Shown one piece after another: positions 59,768 to 64,000 of a DNA stretch of 64,000 nt. A program made the position numbers and the translations under genes. Each line of letters begins with the position of its first letter. Position 1 is the stretch's first letter. The stretch comes from JBCBDX01 sp039815825. GTDB taxonomy: Bacteria; Pseudomonadota; Alphaproteobacteria; Rhizobiales; Rhizobiaceae. The stretch is taken from contig JBCBYO010000003.1 of the NCBI GenBank assembly GCA_039815825.1, positions 87,128 through 151,127 on the forward strand, read 5' to 3'. The notes under the pieces were generated by a model. That model made no database searches. It was not told where the DNA came from and saw nothing but the letters and a program-made list of their open reading frames with translations.

Positions 59768-60982
59768 TTAGGCCTCAACTTGTTGACCTGATTGGATATG
59801 CGCTCGGCCAAACAACCACCAACTCATACACACCGTCGCAAGAAGCAAGCCAGCGAGCGTAAATGCCGCGCTGGCCGACTGTGCCATCTCAGCTGCCAGT
59901 CCGAACACTACCGTTAAGAAGAAAGACAAGAAGTAGGCGAGCGCAAAAAACACGCCGAGCGTCACTTCCTTTTCAACGCCAAATCGATCGCTGATAAGCG
60001 CGAGCGATCGAAGTATCGGTCCTGCATGAAAGCCCGAGAGCACGCCTATGGCTATAAGCGATAGAATGGGTGCAAAGCCGAGAGAAAACAAAAGCACCAT
60101 GGCCGAAAACAGCGCGGTGCTGGCAATAACTTGAAAGTCGTACAAGCCAAGCCGATCGGACAGAAGGCCGGTCAAAGGCACGGAAAAAGCCGTCAACCAA
60201 TAGCAGGTGCTAATAATCAGTGCCGATTGTGCAAACCCAACGCCAGCCTCCTGCAAAAACAGCGGGCCAAACACACCAATATTATTGATGACTGCGTTGA
60301 TGACGCCAAACGAGAAAGAAACCAGCAGAAGCTGATAAACGAAAGGCTTGTCGCGCCAAGCGGCCGCAAATTGTGCTTGTGCCAAAGGAGAACTGGCAGC
60401 GTGGGCCTTACTGCTTGGCACCCAAATGGCGGCAACGACCCACAATATGGCAAAGGCCAAACCGATGACACCTAACCCAACCATACCGCCCCAAGCGTTA
60501 TAAAGCGGTGGCAAAAACACAAGAGCGAACGAAAAACCGAAAGGCCAAGAGCAGATGTAAATCGCCATCGCTGTGGCGATATTTTTGCGATCGAAGACTT
60601 CGGTCAAAATATTGGCTATAATGACCGTGATCAATGCAGCGCCCGTACCGGCAACGATCCGGGCCAGGTACTGCATTTCAGGGGACTGGCCGACAACCGT
60701 AATGACAGATCCGGCCAGCATTAGGCCAACAGACAAGTGCATGAGCCTCTTGGAACCCCAGCGCAATGCAGCTGCACTCCCCGGAAAACTGATCAACGCG
60801 CCTGGAAGCGCGAAACTGGCGAAGATCACGCCGTAGTAGAAAAGGCTGATTCCAAACCCATCGATGAAGTCACTGGAAACGGCGGCGATTGATTGAAATT
60901 GTACCCCGGAAAAGCACCTTATGAGAAATAGAATACCGAGGATTGACCATTTATTTGGATGTCCGTCCATTGCCTTGCCCAC
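59768..60982 (-). CDS. MFS transporter
   Basis: A 404-residue major facilitator protein with about twelve hydrophobic segments and the loop stretch ALRWGSKRLMHLSVGL. It looks like the CynX/NimT side of the superfamily, so an anion or small solute is a likely substrate. Start GTG 60982 or ATG 60970. It is convergent with the DUF6065-like gene, nine bases apart. It could export a product of the peptide genes, but the opposite orientation gives no direct support. Confidence 0.85.
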   Translation of the reverse strand: MGKAMDGHPNKWSILGILFLIRCFSGVQFQSIAAVSSDFIDGFGISLFYYGVIFASFALPGALISFPGSAAALRWGSKRLMHLSVGLMLAGSVITVVGQSPEMQYLARIVAGTGAALITVIIANILTEVFDRKNIATAMAIYICSWPFGFSFALVFLPPLYNAWGGMVGLGVIGLAFAILWVVAAIWVPSSKAHAASSPLAQAQFAAAWRDKPFVYQLLLVSFSFGVINAVINNIGVFGPLFLQEAGVGFAQSALIISTCYWLTAFSVPLTGLLSDRLGLYDFQVIASTALFSAMVLLFSLGFAPILSLIAIGVLSGFHAGPILRSLALISDRFGVEKEVTLGVFFALAYFLSFFLTVVFGLAAEMAQSASAAFTLAGLLLATVCMSWWLFGRAHIQSGQQVEA

Positions 60983-61123
60983 AACGTTTCTGCCCCGGGC
61001 AATGTAGACCTTAATCCACGCGCATGTCGCCTGTTATCGGCCGCCCACCGACATTATCCACAAATGCAAACCGGCGCTAAACCGACAAATGTATCCAGCT
61101 TTTCTCTGCTACCTAGATTTAGG

Positions 61124-62242
61124 CTATGCCGTCTTAGGCGTTGAAATCACACCGCCGGTGCACGGCTCTTCGCAACCAGTGGTCGATGGGAACGAAAGCG
61201 GCAGACCGCGTTGGGCCCGAACTGCCAAATAGCCCCAACACTGAGCTTCCATGGCATCATTGTTAAACCCAACTTCATCGGCGCCGCGCACGATCGCATT
61301 TGGCAACAAACGTTTGAGCGCTTCCATGATTGCTAAATTGTGCCGACCTCCGCCGGATATGATCCACCTCATCGGTTCTTCGCGCGCCCATTGACGCGAC
61401 AAAGCAATGGCACGTGCGGTCAGTTCGGCCAAAGTCGCGGCGCCGTCTGCATTATCAGCGACATCTAATTGGGAAAGCGTAAAATCATTTCTATCCAGCG
61501 ACTTAGGGATACTTTCCTGAAAAAACGGATCGAGTAGATATCGCCCAACAACGTTGTCATCGGCCTTACCGGTCAAAGCCAGTGCGCCGCCTTCATCAAA
61601 TGACTGATTTGTTTTGGTTTGCATCCACTGGTCGATAAGAGCGTTGCCCGGCCCACAGTCGAAAGCGATCGGCGCATGGTCAGGACTTGTGAACGTTACG
61701 TTTGCAATCCCACCAATATTGACGAACGCTTGCGGTTGCTCGGCGCTAGAGAATTTAGCCAGGGCATTGTGAAAAACAGGCGCCAACGGCGCACCTTGCC
61801 CACCATTTTCCATATCGTTGGAACGCATGTCCCAGACGACTGGTATCCCAACCTTATTCGCCAACATCTCCCCATCGCCCAACTGAACCGTAAAACCCAA
61901 ATCCGGGCGATGCACGATGGTTTGGCCATGGAACCCAACGAGGTCGATGTCAGTGTGATCGAGGCTATTGTCGGCTAAGAAACCATCCAAAGCATCCGCA
62001 TGCCGGGTTGTAATTTCGGTTTCTAGCGCAGCGAGATCGTCCGGACGGGCAAGTCTATTGTCAATTTTATTGGCCAGATTAAGCGCGTCGTGGAGCTTTT
62101 GAGCGAAATGCACATCATAGGGCACCTCGCCCGTCGGGCCGAACTCAAGATGCGCAATGCCGTCGGTTTTAACGAGCGCTATATCGATGCCATCCATCGA
62201 GGTTCCGCTCATAAAGCCGATTGCTGTCTTGATCTTCGCCAC
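61124..62242 (-). CDS. anmK: anhydro-N-acetylmuramic acid kinase
   Basis: A 372-residue AnmK that converts 1,6-anhydro-MurNAc to MurNAc-6-phosphate in peptidoglycan recycling. Marks are GFMSGTSMDGIDIALV at the N-terminus, GFHGQTIVHRP, FVNIGGIANVTF, FDCGPGNALID and ISGGGRHNLAIM. GTG 62242 is chosen because GGAGG lies five bases upstream; frames from 62254 or 62272 are longer. Divergent from tyrS by 51 bases, a common neighbourhood in this group. Confidence 0.92.
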   Translation of the reverse strand: MAKIKTAIGFMSGTSMDGIDIALVKTDGIAHLEFGPTGEVPYDVHFAQKLHDALNLANKIDNRLARPDDLAALETEITTRHADALDGFLADNSLDHTDIDLVGFHGQTIVHRPDLGFTVQLGDGEMLANKVGIPVVWDMRSNDMENGGQGAPLAPVFHNALAKFSSAEQPQAFVNIGGIANVTFTSPDHAPIAFDCGPGNALIDQWMQTKTNQSFDEGGALALTGKADDNVVGRYLLDPFFQESIPKSLDRNDFTLSQLDVADNADGAATLAELTARAIALSRQWAREEPMRWIISGGGRHNLAIMEALKRLLPNAIVRGADEVGFNNDAMEAQCWGYLAVRAQRGLPLSFPSTTGCEEPCTGGVISTPKTA

Positions 62243-62293
62243 GCAGTCCTCCATGAGGCCGTCAACTTCCAATTACGTGATGCAACAAAGAAG

Positions 62294-63544
62294 ATGGCGT
62301 CCTACAAGTCTGATTTTCTCAATGTGCTCGATGAGCGCGGATTTATCCACCAATGTTCTGACTTTGAGGGTTTAGACGCCCTTGCGGCAAAGCGAGAGCT
62401 GATCGCCTACGTCGGCTATGACGCGACAGCGCCATCGCTTCACATTGGCAACTTTTTGTCGATGATGATGCTGCATTGGCTTCAGCAGACCGGTAACAAG
62501 CCCATTGCGCTTATGGGTGGCGGCACAACATTGGTCGGCGATCCTTCCGGTAAGGATGAGACGCGCGCAATGCGGACCCTTGAGGAAATTGAGGCAAATA
62601 AAAGTTCCATCAAAGGCGTTTTTGAGAAAGTTCTGCGCTTCGGTGACGGCGACCATGATGCAATCATGTTAGACAATGCCGAATGGCTCTTGAAGCTTGG
62701 CTACATCGATATGCTCCGCGATGTTGGTCGACATTTTTCGGTCAACCGCATGCTCACGATGGATTCGGTTCGGCTACGCCTCGAGCGTGAGCAAGAGATG
62801 AGTTTCATTGAATTCAACTACATGATTTGCCAATCCTACGATTTTGTTGAACTGGCGCGGCGCTATGGGTGCAACCTGCAAATGGGCGGCTCGGACCAAT
62901 GGGGTAATATCGTCAACGGCGTCGACCTTGGTCGGCGTATGGGCACACACCAGCTCTACGCCCTGACCACGCCACTGCTGACAACGTCTTCTGGCGCCAA
63001 GATGGGCAAGACAGCGCAAGGCGCAGTTTGGCTCAACGCAGAACAATTCTCCTCTTGGGATTTCTGGCAATATTGGCGCAACACAGAAGACGCCGATGTG
63101 GCGCGGTTTCTGAAGCTCTTTACGACCCTGCCGATGGACGAAATTGCCAAGCTTGAAGCGTTGCAAGGCTCTGAAATCAACGAGGCCAAGAAGGTTTTGG
63201 CGACTGAGGCGACAGCCCTGCTCCATGGACGTGAGGAAGCCGAGAAAGCGCTGCAAACCGCACAAAAGACCTTTGAACAAGGTGCAGCGGCGGACACGCT
63301 ACCGACCATTTCAATTGCTGAAGCCGACTTGGCGGCCGGTATCGGCGTGCTCACGCTTTTTGTACAAGCAGGGCTAGCTGGTTCAAACGGTGAAGCCCGG
63401 CGCCACATCAAAGGAGGCGCTTTGAAGCTTAATGATCAGCAGATATCGGACGATCGGCTGTTGGTTGACACTAGCGCGATGGTTGACGGCGCTATCAAGC
63501 TTTCGATGGGGAAGAAACGGCACGTCTTGGTCAAGGCTAGCTGA
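62294..63544 (+). CDS. tyrS: tyrosyl-tRNA synthetase
   Basis: A 416-residue class I synthetase. It has the HIGH-type HIGN in YDATAPSLHIGNFLS (residues about 39-54), the substrate region GGSDQWGNIVNGVDL, the KMSKS-type KMGKT, and an S4 RNA-binding domain from about residue 350 (GEARRHIKGGALKLNDQ). ATG 62294 gives the family start MASYKSDFLNVLDERGFIHQ. It charges tRNA-Tyr. Confidence 0.95.
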   Translation: MASYKSDFLNVLDERGFIHQCSDFEGLDALAAKRELIAYVGYDATAPSLHIGNFLSMMMLHWLQQTGNKPIALMGGGTTLVGDPSGKDETRAMRTLEEIEANKSSIKGVFEKVLRFGDGDHDAIMLDNAEWLLKLGYIDMLRDVGRHFSVNRMLTMDSVRLRLEREQEMSFIEFNYMICQSYDFVELARRYGCNLQMGGSDQWGNIVNGVDLGRRMGTHQLYALTTPLLTTSSGAKMGKTAQGAVWLNAEQFSSWDFWQYWRNTEDADVARFLKLFTTLPMDEIAKLEALQGSEINEAKKVLATEATALLHGREEAEKALQTAQKTFEQGAAADTLPTISIAEADLAAGIGVLTLFVQAGLAGSNGEARRHIKGGALKLNDQQISDDRLLVDTSAMVDGAIKLSMGKKRHVLVKAS

Positions 63545-63547
63545 CAT

Positions 63548-64000
63548 TCAGCGGAACTGAAAAATATTACGGAAGATACCGGGTGCAATCACGCTGAGCG
63601 GATTGACTGTAACATTTGGACTGTCAAAGTCGCCTGACAGGAGAAACGTCACGCCTATGAGACCACGGTCTCGCCCATTGCCCAAGAACAAGCCCAAGAT
63701 TGGGATTTCTGCGAACGCGGAATTCAGGCCGTAGGCTGGCAAGAATGTACCCGTAACACGCGTCTGGTTATTTTGGTCAAAGACACGCCCCTGCATTGCA
63801 AAGCCAACCAACGGACCCCTGATGTAGGCCTCTGAAACGTCGAGTGTGCCGGTCCCGAATGTCAAGTTTGCCACGCCTTCATCAAAGGGCACTTCCCGCA
63901 AGTCAAGGTCGCGATTGAGCGCATCACGTAAGCTGCCGCGTTCATCCTGTTGGGTACTTACGAGCCGATCGAGCGCCGGTTCGTTGAAAATTCGAAAATC
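63548..64000 (-). CDS. AsmA-like/DUF3971 C-terminal region (partial, runs off the window)
   Basis: The last 150 residues of a protein whose frame is open to the right edge. DLREVPFDEGVANLTFGTGTLDVSEAYIRGPLVGFAMQG and the closing NPLSVIAPGIFRNIFQFR match the C-terminal end of alphaproteobacterial AsmA-like/YhdP-type proteins thought to act in envelope lipid transport. It is convergent with tyrS, three bases apart. The full gene needs the sequence to the right. Confidence 0.75.
   Translation of the reverse strand, partial: DFRIFNEPALDRLVSTQQDERGSLRDALNRDLDLREVPFDEGVANLTFGTGTLDVSEAYIRGPLVGFAMQGRVFDQNNQTRVTGTFLPAYGLNSAFAEIPILGLFLGNGRDRGLIGVTFLLSGDFDSPNVTVNPLSVIAPGIFRNIFQFR

Overview
The window reads as a chromosomal stretch of a marine-type alphaproteobacterium, most likely of the order Hyphomicrobiales (Rhizobiales). 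The grounds are a frcRBCAK-type fructose uptake cluster of the rhizobial kind, the arrangement cysteine desulfurase - sufB - sufC - sufD - sufS - sufT - sufA with an alpha/beta hydrolase divergent from it, a short 256-residue NAD kinase, an Irr-box-like site before sufB, and many high-affinity ABC/TRAP uptake systems. The genus is not determined. I see no insertion sequence, CRISPR array or rRNA; one tRNA gene, tRNA-Thr(UGU), is present.

Layout. (1) 0.2-13 kb: a PLP-dependent sulfur amino acid lyase, then a twelve-gene minus-strand operon for the C3 sulfonate 2,3-dihydroxypropane-1-sulfonate (DHPS): small membrane protein, TRAP transporter, HpsN, HpsO, HpsP, SuyA, SuyB, an Ldh-family dehydrogenase, a universal stress protein and a UPF0324 exporter. 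A divergent LacI regulator and two LacI-type operators sit at the operon head. (2) 13-18 kb: the frcR/frcBCAK fructose cluster. (3) 18-30.4 kb: a broken AraC gene, idonate/gluconate genes, and a sugar ABC transporter operon with an SDR, a beta-propeller lactonase and a hydroxypyruvate isomerase-like gene, headed by two tandem LacI genes. Operators with a shared core suggest one regulon. (4) 30.5-42 kb: LysR, maleylacetate reductase, a complete Liv-type ABC importer, an FAD phenol hydroxylase, hydroxyquinol 1,2-dioxygenase and a BKACE (DUF849) enzyme, which together give an aromatic pathway through hydroxyquinol, then an ornithine-cyclodeaminase-family gene. (5) 42-46 kb: a PutR-like Lrp regulator and PutA. 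(6) 46-58 kb: tRNA-Thr, nadK, fasciclin protein, RNA helicase, TfoX-like, cytochrome c', SUF operon, alpha/beta hydrolase. (7) 58.2-61 kb: an AT-rich stretch followed by an unrecognised 46-residue peptide carrying two copies of an 18-residue repeat and a DUF6065-like protein, with a convergent MFS transporter. (8) 61-64 kb: anmK, tyrS and a partial AsmA-like protein.

The best candidate for an undescribed system is the repeat peptide plus DUF6065-like gene pair at 58.8-59.8 kb. The two 12-residue repeat cores are identical in protein yet differ by five synonymous codon changes, so the peptide is a selected product. A 10-bp hairpin separates the two genes. The next most interesting points are the hydroxyquinol cluster that carries a BKACE enzyme in place of visible pca-type 3-oxoadipate genes, the HpsP-like dehydrogenase that has lost three of four structural-zinc cysteines, and the repeated placement of a hairpin directly after every solute-binding-protein gene in the window.
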